The translations under genes were made by a program, and so were the position numbers. Below the pieces are notes generated by a model. That model did not search any database and had not been told where the DNA came from. It saw nothing but the letters and a program-made list of their open reading frames with translations. A stretch of DNA of 64,000 bases from Parietaria judaica (lineage: Eukaryota; Streptophyta; Magnoliopsida; Rosales; Urticaceae), in the NCBI GenBank assembly GCA_954871525.1, contig OX940866.1, positions 14,593,001 to 14,657,000 on the forward strand, read 5' to 3'. Below are positions 10,872 to 23,239 of the stretch, piece by piece (the stretch's first letter is position 1; each line of letters starts with the position of its first letter).

Positions 10872-12461
10872 CTACAAGGGGCGTGTGGCGAATCCTCTGG
10901 CGACCATCTTCTCCACGAGCTCCTCGTGCTTCTGCAATTGCCCCGCGTTCCTCAGCTGCTGCAACACCATCTCGTAAACCGGCAGACTCGGCTTCAGACA
11001 CTTCTCCTCGATCATCTCCTTCAAGTACCGGTAAGCGTTGTTCCAATGCCCCATCCCGCAGAACATGACGATCAGAACCCGGTACGTGTTCACATTCGGC
11101 TCGACCTCGGTCTCGTCCATCTCCGCCTTCAGCTTCAAAACCATGTCCGTCGACTTCGACTCCGCAAACATCTGCATCAGCAGATTGTACGTCACCGTGT
11201 TGGCTTTACACTTCAATCCCTTCATCCTCCCGAACATTCGGTGTGTGGCGTTCACGTCCTTCATCTTTGTGATCAGCCGAAGAATTGGGTTGAAGGTCGA
11301 GGCATTCGGACGACACCCTTTCTTGATCATAGAGTCCAGAACTCGAACGGCTTCGTCGAGATTCTTGTCCTTGCAGTGAGTCTCGATCAAGAAATTGTGA
11401 GTCACAGTATCGCCATCGCAGTTCAGACTCTTCATCTGGTTGAACACTTGTAAAACCTTCTGCGTCCGACCCGCCTTCACGTGAACTCTCATCAGGTTGT
11501 TGAAAGTGACGGCATTCGGCTCGCAACCAGTGTCGATCATATCGGCAAAAACGTCGTGTGCACGAGCGATCTGCCCGGCCCGGCACAGAGCGTCGATCAC
11601 TATGGTGTAGGTATACACATTCGGTTTGATTCCCGTCTTTTTCATCTCGTCGAATACCCTCTCTGCCTCCGCGATGTCACCTGAGCGGCACCAGCCGTGA
11701 ATCAAGCTCGTGTAGCAGACAACGTCGAGCTCGAACTTGCCCTTCATGGTGTCGAAGAACGACTGCGCTTCGCTCGCCCGCCGTTTCTTGCAGAGGTTGC
11801 TGATTACCACAGAGAAGGCGATCTTGTCAGGTTTGCAGCCATAGTCGTCCATACGGTTGAACGCGTGCACCGCCTCAGCCGCGAATCCGGCCCGGACATA
11901 CCGCCGGACAAGGATCGCAAAAGTCTCAGCTGTGATCTCGACATTGCGCGTCTTCATGAGGTCAATCACGTGCCACGCCAAGTCAAACTGCCGCACCTTC
12001 CCGGCGAGGTCAACCATCTCATTGTACAGTCCGGGCGAGCGTCCCAATACGCCTTCTTGCGCCGAGGCCCAGTTGAAGAACGCAAGAGTCTCGAGGACCG
12101 GGATCCCGTGGCGGACACCGCCGCATTTCTCGATCACGTGGCGGACCACAGCGGAGGAGACAGCATGCGCGGCGGAGATTTGAGCTAACTCACCCGATAG
12201 CTGAGGGATGGTGAGGCCCGGGCTCGGCGGAGACGGGTTCGGGGCTGGGCTAGGGTTTCTGCGGTGATGGGCTTTGATCACGGCGTGGAGCTTGTCGGCG
12301 ACGAGGGTTTCTTCGGGGGTGAGATGGTTTGTAGCAGGGGAAGTTCGAGTGGGATTGCGTTGGGTCTCGTTGTCGGCTTCCGAAGAGAAGAGACAGAGAC
12401 GGCCATTGAAGGGGGTGGAGAAATGAGCTGGAAGTCGCAGCTTAGACTTGGTTAAGGCCAT
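10872..12461 (-). CDS. P-class pentatricopeptide repeat protein, probably mitochondrial
   Basis: A single uninterrupted reading frame of 529 aa with no intron, as usual for plant PPR genes. About eleven 35-residue helical repeats run from about residue 145 to the end, with typical signatures such as [40 protein letters not shown] and [14 protein letters not shown]. No E, DYW or SMR domain is present, so it is P-class. The N-terminus ([20 protein letters not shown]) is basic, hydroxylated and poor in acids, like a mitochondrial presequence. P-class PPR proteins bind organellar RNA and affect its stability, splicing or translation. Length and layout resemble Arabidopsis At1g20300, but I cannot confirm orthology. 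Codon use is GC-rich compared with the surrounding transposon DNA. The start at 12461 is the first ATG. Confidence 0.9.
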   Translation of the reverse strand: MALTKSKLRLPAHFSTPFNGRLCLFSSEADNETQRNPTRTSPATNHLTPEETLVADKLHAVIKAHHRRNPSPAPNPSPPSPGLTIPQLSGELAQISAAHAVSSAVVRHVIEKCGGVRHGIPVLETLAFFNWASAQEGVLGRSPGLYNEMVDLAGKVRQFDLAWHVIDLMKTRNVEITAETFAILVRRYVRAGFAAEAVHAFNRMDDYGCKPDKIAFSVVISNLCKKRRASEAQSFFDTMKGKFELDVVCYTSLIHGWCRSGDIAEAERVFDEMKKTGIKPNVYTYTIVIDALCRAGQIARAHDVFADMIDTGCEPNAVTFNNLMRVHVKAGRTQKVLQVFNQMKSLNCDGDTVTHNFLIETHCKDKNLDEAVRVLDSMIKKGCRPNASTFNPILRLITKMKDVNATHRMFGRMKGLKCKANTVTYNLLMQMFAESKSTDMVLKLKAEMDETEVEPNVNTYRVLIVMFCGMGHWNNAYRYLKEMIEEKCLKPSLPVYEMVLQQLRNAGQLQKHEELVEKMVARGFATRPL

Positions 12462-12897
12462 TTGTGCTACAGAAGACGAGGAAACAGAGCTCAGATGAAG
12501 CGAGAATCGGAGACGACGAAGAGGATGGAGAAAGATACCTGAGATGATGAAGGGAGAGACGAGAGGAGGAAGACGACTCGTCTGCTCTGCTCTGCTCTGC
12601 TAGTGCTAGGGTGTCTCCTGCTCGTGGGAGCTGAGACGAAGAAGAAAATGGACTCGCAGGGGCAAATTGCAAGAATGACCTCCGGATTCGGTAGAGGTGT
12701 CTACTCGGTACTGTTCATTTTTATCAATCCATACCCTTTATTAAACAAAGTGGGCCCGCAAGTGAAGTTAAAAGTAAATTTCACTCCCCTCTTATTTTAT
12801 TATATCTTTTTCTCGTTTCTCGTTTCTCGTTTCTCTATCCTCTTATTTTATTATATTTTTTGCGCGCTTTTATTCTTCTCTCTTCTTATTATATTAA
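12462..12897 (-). promoter_or_regulatory. Upstream region of the PPR gene
   Basis: Contains short tandem runs: TCTGC repeated near 12578-12600 and TTTCTCG repeated near 12812-12834, both pyrimidine-rich on the plus strand. It ends at the Helitron terminus at 12898. No clear TATA box on the minus strand; PPR promoters are often TATA-less. Confidence 0.35.
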
Positions 12898-12909
12898 CTA
12901 GTGGAAAAG

Positions 12910-12928
12910 CACCGCGCGAAGCGCGGTG
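12910..12928 (-). repeat. Helitron 3' hairpin
   Basis: Eight-base-pair perfect stem with a 3-nt loop, GC-rich in an AT-rich context, 8 nt inside the CTAG terminus. This is the presumed termination signal of rolling-circle transposition. Confidence 0.75.
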
Positions 12929-13257
12929 ATGATAAAATATTATTTATAATTTTAATAAAAAAATTAATAATTTTATTTTTTATTAAAAAGTATAAATGAA
13001 AGAATTATATCATCAAACATTACAAATTATTTTATTTTAATATATTTTACTTTTTTAATTAATTATGATCATATATATATATATATATATTTTAAAAACA
13101 TTTAAAATAATAGATAGATAAAATATTATTCTCAAAATAAATATTCATTTGAAATTTGAAAAGCCTATCAAAATAATAAGAAGATTGTTGACTGCCTTCC
13201 ATTAGTATTTATTAATATATTTTTTTTTTGGAAATTTTCAAGCTACGTTTGCTAAGC

Positions 13258-13261
<4 letters not shown>

Positions 13262-13301
<40 letters not shown>
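13262..13301. repeat. (AT)20 microsatellite
   Basis: An uninterrupted AT dinucleotide array inside the Helitron. Shorter AT arrays occur near 13070, 14058, 14098, 14445, 15368, 16887, 18977 and 19138. Confidence 0.95.
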
Positions 13302-13305
<4 letters not shown>

Positions 13306-14049
13306 TTCAAGAAAATAAAGGTAATCTATATTATAAGGAAGAATTTCACGTGACATGATAAGATGTAGAGGATTGACTAAGAATTTAGATTTCTTTAAGA
13401 ATTCTTTTAAGCCTTAGAAATGACACTGTCGAGATTTGTCATTTTTTTAGAATTAGTGAACTGCCGAGCGGTGGCGTGGCGAAATAATTTTAGTATAGAT
13501 TTTGATGAATATGCTAATTTTTCATTATTTAGATTGTGTTTTGTAATCGAATTATCTACATTAAATACCATGCACATTTTTTTGTTCTTTTTTCATGGTA
13601 ATAATAAAATATTTTTGATTAAAAATATACATGATTGTAAAAATATACATGTTACTCTTTCACAAATCTAAGAGATCAACATAATAAAACAACTCAAAAA
13701 CCAAATTTTATAAAAATATTATTCCTTCTAGATAATCACATATAATCAATCAGAATAATATAATTACATAATCAAGGGAAATGATATGAAATATCAAGAT
13801 GTGATAGAAGAAAACATAAATCAAGGATGTCGATTGGGCTTTAATGATTTACCATCGTTGTGGAGAAATACTAACACATCTCTTCACACAATTTGATTAG
13901 TTTTACAATTAGACGTATTATAAAATCTAGGCCCAAGTAGGCTAATATAAAAACGCAAAGTTTTAATCCGTTACTCGCACACATATATATGTATGTATTA
14001 GTTTTTGAAAAATAAGTCATTTAAATTAATTCGTATAAATCTAAGGCAG

Positions 14050-14084
<35 letters not shown>

Positions 14085-16330
14085 TAACAAAGAGTATATA
14101 TATATATATTATACTTAATGCAAGGAATATTATACAAATTATTTTTTCTCGTACATTACATTCTTCGGATACTGTTTCCGATAAAGACATTGATTTATCC
14201 GTAATAGATAGACTGTGCATATTTAATAATAATATTAAAAATAAGAAATCCGAACAACGATTTCCCAATATATGTTAGACTTCTGAATGTTTAGCCGTAT
14301 ATATAAATTGCTTTGTGCATAATTCGTGCGGTATAGCATATCGAGCCCTCAATAACCACAGTAACCAATTATTAATCGGAAAGCCGCCACTTTTCGATGA
14401 TCATAGCCACTGCAAAAATAAAAATTCATATCAATTGCGCATAATATATATATATATATACGCTCACGATTCTGTGAACAATTTAGAAAAGGTGGCTTTT
14501 TATATTATAGTTATTGAAATAATTAAGATATATTAATGAGTGTTCTTTCATAATGTGTGGACACTTTGTCGTTTTTAATTCTTTCGTAATGTGTGGACAA
14601 TTTTTTTTAATTCTTTAGTTGTTACTGCCATTTGTAAACTTATGTTTATGATGCTTCCTTTAGCTATTATGTCACTATGATTCAATAAATTTAGTATCGA
14701 AGACCTTCAATGACTATGGTATTATCATCTTCTATATTTAAGGGATATTTTGTGTATATATTATGCATATTTCACAGGAATGTTTTAAAACTAAGTAATA
14801 TGATCTTACTATGTATATTTTCTTTTTTGAGGGATCTTATAATATTTCAAAGGAATGTTATTAAAAAATTAGAGATTTTATAGTGATTATATTTAAACGT
14901 GGATTATATATATACATATATATATTCAAAGCACTGAGATGGCCGCATTAAAGATATTGAAATTTCTAAATTCTATTTTTTATAATGAACTTATAAGTTG
15001 CGCTGTATATATTTAGTAGTAAAATGTTTCTATTGTATTATATCCAAATAATAGCGGTATAAATAGTTAAATTATTGCGCTATTTATTTAGGATCACAAC
15101 TTTTTTTTATATCATCCCTTGTCCAACAGTAGAATCTCAAGAGGCTTGAAAGGTTATTATGGGATAATATTTTTTTTTCAAAGAACTGTATAGCCATAAC
15201 GGCATTGATATAATACAAATTTATTACACATTTAATTCTTTAATAAATTACTTACACATTCACGTCTTTAATTCATTGGTTATTTAATTACACTTAGCTC
15301 TGAGCGTTTCAAGTCATCGTCCTCATGGAAAAAAATAATTGAGAGTCGTCTTTCGTAAGTATTATAATATATATATATATATATACACACACACGATTGT
15401 GTGGACAATTTTAAAAGAATGTGGCTTTTGATATTTTAGTTTATTTAAATACTTAAGATATATTAATGAGTGTTCCTTCATAAAGAACGTGAGCTACAAT
15501 CTCCATATATAAATATTGTTATTACATCTTCTTTTAAATTTTAAGAGGTCAAAAAACTGTGATTAAATGAGAACACAAATTATAATTTTTATTTATTAAA
15601 TGACCTTTAACATAGTGATGATAAACACTATTGATTTCACATTCATTATGCGTAATAAGTGGTAGTTTCTTTTTTAGATGTACTTGTTAACAAATCGAAT
15701 TTAAAAAAAAAATCAAGAATATAAGAAAGGAGAAATCCAATATTAATGCTTCGCTACGGGCGGTGCGGTGATCAAGACTAAAAAATCATGCATGCAAAAA
15801 GGAAAAAATAAATAAATTAATTACATTTAAAATTCAAAATTCAATAGGCATTAAGACATAGAACAATAACGTAGATAAGCAAATCTTAAACCTCTCGTTC
15901 GCTTGTGCATAATTTATCTAAGAAAGCAATACGATCATTTTCAATCGAGATTCGGCATATAAACTTTTGCAATAGAATTGCGTGGTATTTTAAAATAGAT
16001 CAAGCATTGTGCATATCTAACATCATTAATTAGGCTTGATTTTTTATGTTAACATTTAATCAGATTAGTAGTGATTGGTTAATAATTTCTACTTAAATCT
16101 TTCGCGTCGACTCGTGTTCTGGAACTACGGACCAAATATATATTAGTTTTTGTGGATAAAAGAATATAATTTGTACTGAAATATGGCAAAAGAATAGAGG
16201 AAAAGTGTCTTTTTTTTTTTTTTGTAAATAACACAAAACAATGAGAAAAGTGTCATTGCTGAAATTAGTCAGCATGTACAGAATAATAAGATAGTTACTA
16301 CAATATGCATCCCTTAAAAACTATTTGTAT

Positions 16331-16463
16331 GGAACCAGGCCGGTGAGAGATATAGAGAGCCAAGTTTTTCTGACGCTCCAGTCAAACTCGGGTTCTTGGA
16401 TCTCCAGCTTTAGAACCATCTCGGCCGGCAGTTACACGGACACCAAAATGGTTGCGTTATCCT
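16331..16463 (-). pseudogene. Captured exon fragment in the Helitron, unidentified gene
   Basis: A GC-richer island in AT-rich DNA. On the minus strand a polypyrimidine tract and CCAG acceptor (TTTTTTCCAG) precede an open frame that reads EDNATILVSV, one stop, then LPAEMVLKLEIQEPEFDWSV and RKTWLSISLTGLV. The single stop is TAA at 16432-16434, one base from CAA (Gln). Splice acceptor plus protein-like composition argue for a real exon picked up by the Helitron, a common behaviour of plant Helitrons. I do not recognise the parent gene. Confidence 0.5.
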
Positions 16464-16693
16464 CTGGAAAAAACACAGCGACAAATAAATAGAAATAGTG
16501 AAAGCAAAAAGCTTAGAAAAAAATAAGCAACATGAGAGGCAAGAGCATGAAAGAGTGTTCTTAAATAGAGGTTGATAGGTCACATATAAAATATAATTAA
16601 TACAAATTAGTCATATATATAAGAGATTTGAAGTAGACTATTGGGCTTACATATTCATTCCAAATTAGTCATATATATTTGAAGTAGATTAAA

Positions 16694-16708
16694 CCACGCT
16701 TCGCGCGG
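16694..16708 (-). repeat. Second Helitron-like hairpin
   Basis: CCACGC, TTCG, CGCGG forms a short GC-rich hairpin resembling the one at 12910-12928. Read on the minus strand it is followed by TTTAATCTAC, not a valid CTRR terminus. A duplicated flank containing AATTAGTCATATATAT lies beside it (about 16605-16690). It may mark a degraded or nested Helitron end. Confidence 0.4.
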
Positions 16709-18580
16709 CGGTAAAAAAATATAATTAGTAAGTTTATATTAAAATATGTAGTAAAAAGTATCAGAATTATTAAATTGTATGTCAATCAATGACCTACATT
16801 TACATTGAATTCAAGAATTGGTAAACTTTTATTGATATTTTCGTTGATTTCATTTTATGAGCATAAAAAAGATGGATATTTATTTATATATATATATACA
16901 TACACACACATATATATATATATATATGTGTGTGTGTTTGAAAAATGTTTAAAATAATTGAAAATGTGATATTTAAAAGAATAGTTTTTTTTTTCTTTTC
17001 AAAATGTTCAATAAAAAAAAATCTGTTTGACCGGTGCCTTCGTTACGAAAGATATTTATAAGAAAAATTATTAATATTTATAAGTTAATGATTTTTTTTA
17101 TTTCTTCAAATTGGATTAATTCAGATAGGGAAAAAAAAGTAACACAAAAAAGAAGAAAAAAAAAATAGTATATGACTAAAATCTTGCATAAAAAAAGAAG
17201 TAACGTATATAACTAAATTGGAAAACTAATTGTCTCATTGTAATTCATGTTTTTACCAAAGTAACACAGCTCAAAGTATGGTTTTTAAGAAAAAGAAAAA
17301 AGTATCATGTCAATGAGAAATAGCAAAATATACAATGTGATATTAATGTGATATTAAGTTCTCTATTCTTCTTTATGTACAAAAGTGATTCTCACAATCG
17401 GCACAACAATAATATTAATTTTATCTTCAATATCAATTTTGTGCACTTACATTTTTTTATAATACATACTTTCAGGATAAAGATTAAAGAAATCACACTT
17501 TCTTAGGATGTATAAGTGGCAAGGCAAGATGAGTCAAAATAAGAATTTCTAGTACGATAGTAAAATAAACATAAACTAAAACTCGATGAGTTAATTAAAA
17601 ACACATACATGTCTAATAGTTAGGCATTCGAACATTGTATATATTAGGCATGTTTAATGTTTTTGTTTTGTTATCTGTTCTTACCATTTTATTTATTGTG
17701 ATTGTATTGTTATTTGGGATGCTTTTAATTTTGAATTTTGTAAGCCCCAAATATAACGATGTGACCACGGTTTTCCTCTGCCAAATAAAATCGAGACGGA
17801 GACACTATGAGTGTTCTCCGACTATTTGCTAAAAAATGTCTAATAGAACACATACATGTACGATTGAAAAGCGATTAGTCTTTTTTTTTTTTTTTACGTA
17901 AATTAGAAGAAGAAAAAAAAGATTAAGCTCATTTTCTTATGTTCATTTAATGATTTACGTATGTGAATTTTATGTACGTTATAGATTATATTTGTATAAG
18001 ATTTATCCCTTATGTTTAAATATTGTATTAGACCCGAACATGAGAAGGTCTTTTTTCTTTCTTTCATAAAAAATCTCCATAAATGACTTATAATAAAATG
18101 ACACATTATAATATTGTTAAACAAATCCATTGAGTTGCTCGTGGAAAAGTTAATTCAGAAGTAAAGCCAAATTATTCTTTTAAGTATTATCTCTATGATT
18201 AATAAATGCAAATTACATATACGATGTTAGTTAATGAATAGAAACAATGTAAGTTATTGAATAAATAATGATTTGAGAAGAATTGTCTTTCGATATACAC
18301 CAAATACCGTTATGCATTATATCTTGAGTTTGTAAAATAATAAAGCAATTGGATGATGAGGTACTAAAATAGATGGAAGATGCCTGAAAAATAATTGGAA
18401 AAATTAAATAATTTAAAAAATTGACATGATTTTTTTTTTTTTTTTTGTTAAAGCAAAATGTTACATGCAGTTTGAAACCCGCATATAGTTTATATATCTA
18501 ATTATCTATATATAATTGAAATTTTATTTTGAAAGTTGCGGAAATGTAAAATTTAAGAACAACTTAGTGGAATGTGTGTG

Positions 18581-18586
18581 TATACA

Positions 18587-18642
<56 letters not shown>
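18581..18642. repeat. Compound (ACAT)n(AT)n microsatellite
   Basis: About eight tetranucleotide units of TACA type run into an AT dinucleotide array. Confidence 0.9.
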
Positions 18643-18644
<2 letters not shown>

Positions 18645-19131
18645 TTTTTGTAGAAAAGGCACTAATCGGCCAACATAGGTTGAGGACATTTAAAAACAAA
18701 TTATTTAATTGTTAAATTTACTTGTAATACTTTTATTTATTTTTAGTTGATAAGATAATTATAAGAAAACATAATAGTCATACTAAAGAAATGAGTGACG
18801 AAACAGTCAATTTTAACCAAGTATTTTGAACGTATCTTCTGAATTAATTATTCCCTTGATCATATCAACAAAAAAAAAATAGATGAATAAAAAAAAAAAA
18901 ACAATTACTTGGCATGAATAAGAGAAATTATGAAAACAATAACTTTGAAATAATCTGTATTAATAAACACACACGCATATATATATATATATATATATAT
19001 TAAAATTAAACTACAAACTACACACCCCTTTTTTCATTCAAAATCTTTTTAAAAAAATGTATTTGTAACTGTAACCCTCAACGTATAAATGAAATGACTG
19101 CAAACAAAAAAATAATTGGTAAACATCTAAT

Positions 19132-19171
<40 letters not shown>

Positions 19172-20285
19172 ATCTAATATTATAATATATATATTTGACG
19201 AAAATCCAATTAGCATCGTATAGTGTTTTAAGTTTTAACATTGACAAACTAAGTGCAGCAATAATTCTCAGAAAAGAATTATTAATTACTTAGCAACTGA
19301 CAAACTAAATGATTATGTTTCTGATTCAAAATAATGAAATATATGAGTAATTTTGTCTTAAAAAATGTTCGTCATTAAAAATAAGAATATGAATAAATCT
19401 TCAAATTCTTGACTGGTGTCATAAATATCAAAGATCTTGAACATACAATTTGGTGTGATGGGGAGAAAATGGAGGCGCGATGGGCATGGGAGGGAACATT
19501 CTGCGAGCGAAAAAACCCGCGAGTAAATCATAATCTAAACCCGACAAAGACAATTACTCACCAAAAATCTTGCCAGAGAGAGAATATGGAGGCGAGACAG
19601 AATAAGAGCCGACCTCATGTCTGGGAGCGAAAAATATTACCGAAAAATGTTGTGAACAAAAAGTTGGTGGTCAGTGTAAGGCGAAGGAGACTCAATACGT
19701 TCGCCGGACTGCGGATGGACGCTGGATAGGAATGAGAACCGATATCGAGAAAACTCCGTAAGTAAGAAATCAAAGAAAAAAGTACAAATCCAATGTTTTG
19801 ATGAAAATCTATAAATATTGAAGGATAAGGGAATCCTAGCATTATAATGTTTTGAATTCCAACAGTACTATTACTATGAATGTTAAAAACTAATGAATCA
19901 TGTTAAACGCCTAAAATTGAGGTTCAAAGTATTCTTAATATCAATGTTGTATGCATATTATATCAAAACTGACATGGAAGTCAAAAAGTGAAAAAAAGAG
20001 AAGTTGAATGAGATATTAGAATATAAATCACCACAAAAATAATGAACGTATTTACTTATAATAATAAGTGGCATCAAGCTCAAATTTATTAGTTTATTTA
20101 ATGAATGATTTTATGACAAAAGAATTGTATTATAAGAAATTGTAAATTCTAAAAAAATTAGAATTCTCTATTCTTGAATTGTGTAGCATCTTATTGCTTG
20201 TGAGCTATAAAAAAATTAGAATCCTCTACTCTTGAATTTTATGGTTCCACATCACTTGTGAGTTCCTCCTTTTATAATATATAGA

Positions 20286-20562
20286 TTTTTCCTCGTGATG
20301 CGAACTTTCTCTCTCTTCCTTTTTTATTATATTTTCCCGCGCTGTTTGTCTACTCGCCTTCTTCTCTGACTGACCAGTAGTAGAAGCCCTAAGCTCCTCT
20401 TCTCTCTTCGACGATTCGCCATTTTTTTCCTTTATCTCCTACGCTGCCCACTCAACGTTCGGCTCTCGTTCTTTTGCATTATGTAGCATCAACTTTCACG
20501 TCGAACGGTTCGTTGAAACTTGAAACTTTCACATTTATTATTATTCTCTGGGTAAACATGCT
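20286..20562. other. Short non-repetitive spacer between Helitron and MULE composite
   Basis: No open gene. Pyrimidine-rich stretches resembling a plant 5' UTR (CTTCTCTGACTGACC, CTCCTCTTCTCTCTTCGACG). It may be the left edge of the MULE composite, but I found no matching inverted copy near 33.7-34.0 kb. Confidence 0.4.
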
Positions 20563-20611
20563 ATAGCGGTACACCTTGTATATTAGCGGTAAATTATACT
20601 TACAGAACTTT

Positions 20612-21150
20612 AGCTCAATACTACACTATATTGTTTCAATATAACAGTTACAAGACATTATTATAACATAGTGGTAGGATGTATCGTGATAATAAATAAT
20701 ATAGCGGTATCGTACAACGTTACGGTATTAACCGCTATCGGTAATATACAACAGGGTGTAAATGGATAGCTAGCGGCGATTCTAAAAAAATAGCGTTAAT
20801 GCAGTATATATTCGGACCAACGGCGAACTGCTAGCGGTATTCTGTGAACGGAGCGTAAATAGATAGCGCTATTGCTGTAATAAGTACAGAACCAACCCTA
20901 CACTTGTTCTTCTTCGTAAACCCCACAGTATAGTATATTGCATGTAAAATAACATTATTATAACGTAGCGGTAGGATGTATCGTGATAATAAATCATATA
21001 GCGGTATCGTACAACGTTACGGTATTACGAAATTTAAGCTCAATATTACACAATATTGTTTCAATATAACCGCTATATGACATTGTGTATAGCTTAGCGG
21101 TATATTGTATCGTGATACTAATTATTATACCGGTATCGTATGATGTTACG
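20612..21150. repeat. Tripled block upstream of the MULE transposase
   Basis: Three imperfect copies (about 20612-20730, 20948-21026 and 21031-21150) share words such as GTAGGATGTATCGTGATAAT, TAGCGGTATCGTACAACG and AATATTGTTTCAATATAAC. The 220-bp block (20731-20950) is interposed between them. This is the 5' region of the transposase gene, so the repeats may carry promoter or transposase-binding sites. Confidence 0.6.
20731..20950. repeat. 220-bp direct repeat, copy 1 of 3
   Basis: Begins ACCGCTATCGGTAATATACA and ends near ATTGCATGTAAAATAA. The other copies are at 30781 and 33226 in the same orientation, differing by scattered substitutions. At 33.2 kb the block lies inside the first intron of the DUF1985 gene. 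Confidence 0.75.
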
Positions 21151-21246
21151 GTATTTGAATTTCAGGTTTGATTCATTTCCGTTTTCTTGATGTCTCCGCA
21201 CTTGGTGAGCGTCAGTTGTGGTAGAAAGTAGATATACGATGCTTAT

Positions 21247-23217
21247 ATGTGGCGGTGGGTTGGAGACCGAGACACGGCAACTTGTATTCAGGTTGAAATG
21301 TCTACATTGAATGGATATGCTGATTTGAAAAAGCTTCTATACGTGCGTTACAACATTTCAAGGCAACATAATTTGAAGGTAACTTATAAACCTTCTGACA
21401 GTAGCCAACCGCTAGCCCTTGAAAATGATACAGACCTGATAGCGTATCTGTGGGACGTCGATGGGTCGGCGTGGTTGGATCAATTATACATCGGTCTACT
21501 GGCAAAGGAAGGTCATGAAGTCGAAAGAGAACGGGTCGTTCAGTCCGGCGCGCCTGTTGATATGCAAGAAGATGGCCCGACTGATATGCAAGAAGATCGC
21601 CCGACTGATGTGCCACATTATCATCCCACTGATACGCCAGAAGATCACCCGACTGATATGCCGGAAGCTAGTTGTAATGACGAAGATGTGATATTGTCAC
21701 AATTCAGAGGGATGGCGAATTATTTTTTGGCACCAAATTCGTGTGGTCTGAGCATTGATGAAGGACAACTCTCGGCAGTTGGTTTTCATAACGATATGAA
21801 TCTCGAACTTGGTCAGGAGTTTTCATCAAAGTCGGAATTGAAAAAATTTCTGGCCGAGGGTGCTTTCAAGGGATCCTTCGAGTTGAGGTCAGTTAAGTCT
21901 ACAACAAGATTATACTCAGTCAGATGCCTAAATCGGAAATGCACGTGGAGGATACGTGCAGCGCAGATTAGGAACTGTAACACGTTCACCGTACGGAGAT
22001 ATGAAAACACCCACACTTGTTCCGTTGCCGGCTGAAAAGATGGCCATCGACAGGCCACTTCGTCGTATCTCGCCATCCTGATCTCTAATACATTCCATGT
22101 TTTGAAACTACTTCCAAATGTGAAATTGATTCAGCATTTTCTGTCAAGTAGCGGTATCAAGGTCAGTTCCTGGAAGGCTTGGCGTGCGTGCGATGTGTTA
22201 CGCCATTGACAGGATGAAAGGTACTCCAGCTCAGAATTACGAGTTTTTACCGGATTATTTTTATATTGTTGAAAAAGAAAACCCGGGTTCCCATACCGCG
22301 ATTAAGATTACCGAGAAATGCCATTTTTTGTACTGTTTCATGGCATTATATGCGTCGGTTATAGGATTCAAAAGTTTGAGGAAGGTGATTTGTCTCGACG
22401 CATGTCACTTGTATAGCAAGTACGCAGGTGTGTTACTCGTAGCAACCGCTATGGATGACGATGGTCATATTTATCCTCTTGATTTCGATATTACAGACGG
22501 GGAGAACCGTTTAGTGTTGGTATGGTTTTTAGAACGCCTCAAAGAATCAGTCTCGGATGAGGAAGACTTGGTGTTCGTATCGGATAGAGGGGGATCCATC
22601 ATTCACGGTATACGTACAATGTATCCGAAATCACATCATGGATATTGTAATTATCACATCAGTTGCAACTTGTGGAAGTGTGGGAAGATGATGATGAAGA
22701 AGAAGAAGAAGAAGAAGAAGAAGAAGAAGAAGAAGAAGAAGAAGAAGAAGAAGAAGAAGAAGAAGAAGAAGAAGAAGAAATCAAGGGATCCCGATGAAGA
22801 AACCGCCGGCGTATCAAGGGATCCAAATCCTGATGAAGAAACCGCCGGCGTATCAACGGATCCTGATCCGGACAAAGAAAACATGATATATAAAAAGGGG
22901 CTAATGCACCATTATTGGGATATGGTACGATCATATAAAGAGGAGGACTGTGGGAAATTCTTGAGTTTGGACAACTGGTCCAAAGCGCATTCTATTGCCT
23001 TAAAACCTATCCCGCTACGTGAAGATTGGGAAGTACCTTCTCACGTCCGTCAAGTCTTTGGGAAGATTAGACCGCCGGATGTACAACCCTGCAAAAAAGG
23101 ATGAAAGAGGACAAGAAGATTCCTATCATTTGGGGAGAGCGGAAGAAATTATACGAGGTTCTGTAGAAAATGCTTGTGCGATGGGCATTATGCTTCAACG
23201 TGTACTATGTGAACTCC
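21247..23217 (+). pseudogene. MuDR/MULE transposase, degenerate
   Basis: From ATG 21247: a PB1-like N-terminus (to about residue 85), a PTDMQED-type repeat tract, the MuDR DNA-binding domain (LGQEFSSKSELKKFL to RRYENTHTC), then after lesions the MULE catalytic domain with VICLDACHLYSKYAG (first Asp), LVFVSDRGGSIIHGI (second Asp) and the CxxH element GYCNYH. Lesions: in-frame TGA at 22033-22035; a frameshift near 22190 in a GCGTGCGTGCG run; loss of the third catalytic acid and the SWIM finger, replaced by an AAG-repeat tract (about 28 Lys codons) and a duplicated DPDEETAGVS unit; and a shift before the terminal zinc knuckle CRKCLCDGHYASTC (about 23165-23206). A second partial knuckle lies near 23595. 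It cannot encode an active transposase. Confidence 0.8.
22695..22779. repeat. (AAG)n array within the transposase reading frame
   Basis: About 28 uninterrupted AAG units translate as poly-lysine on the plus strand. Downstream are two copies of a unit encoding DPDEETAGVS. The array sits where the third catalytic residue and SWIM finger would be expected. Confidence 0.9.
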
Positions 23218-23239
23218 CTCTTTTTTTGTATGAACCATG

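Larger units (their letters stand above)
12898..20285 (-). mobile_element. Helitron, non-autonomous (7.4 kb, minus strand)
   Basis: On the minus strand the left coordinate is the 3' end. A perfect 8-bp-stem hairpin (12910-12928, arms CACCGCGC and GCGCGGTG, loop GAA) lies 8 nt before a terminal CTAG, followed by T. The 5' end at 20285 reads TCTATATATTATAAAAGGAG, preceded by A. TC start, CTRR end, sub-terminal hairpin and A/T insertion with no duplication are the Helitron hallmarks. No Rep/helicase coding region is visible. The interior is AT-rich with many AT microsatellites, a captured exon near 16.4 kb and a second hairpin at 16694-16708. That second hairpin may be the decayed 3' end of another Helitron, so this span could be two elements in tandem. 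Confidence 0.7.

Noticed and set aside
10842..12188. Long plus-strand open frames over the PPR gene
   Set aside because: Antisense shadows of a GC-rich repetitive coding region; the minus strand has a complete PPR protein.
15755..15780. GCTTCGCTACGGGCGGTGCGGTGA as another Helitron hairpin
   Set aside because: The arms do not pair well and there is no CTRR at the right distance.
17635..18130. Short frames in the Helitron interior (about 65-75 codons)
   Set aside because: AT-rich, hydrophobic by composition only, no homology or splice context.
22654..22934. Minus-strand frames rich in Phe or Ser opposite the AAG array
   Set aside because: They are simply the complement of the microsatellite and have no protein-like context.
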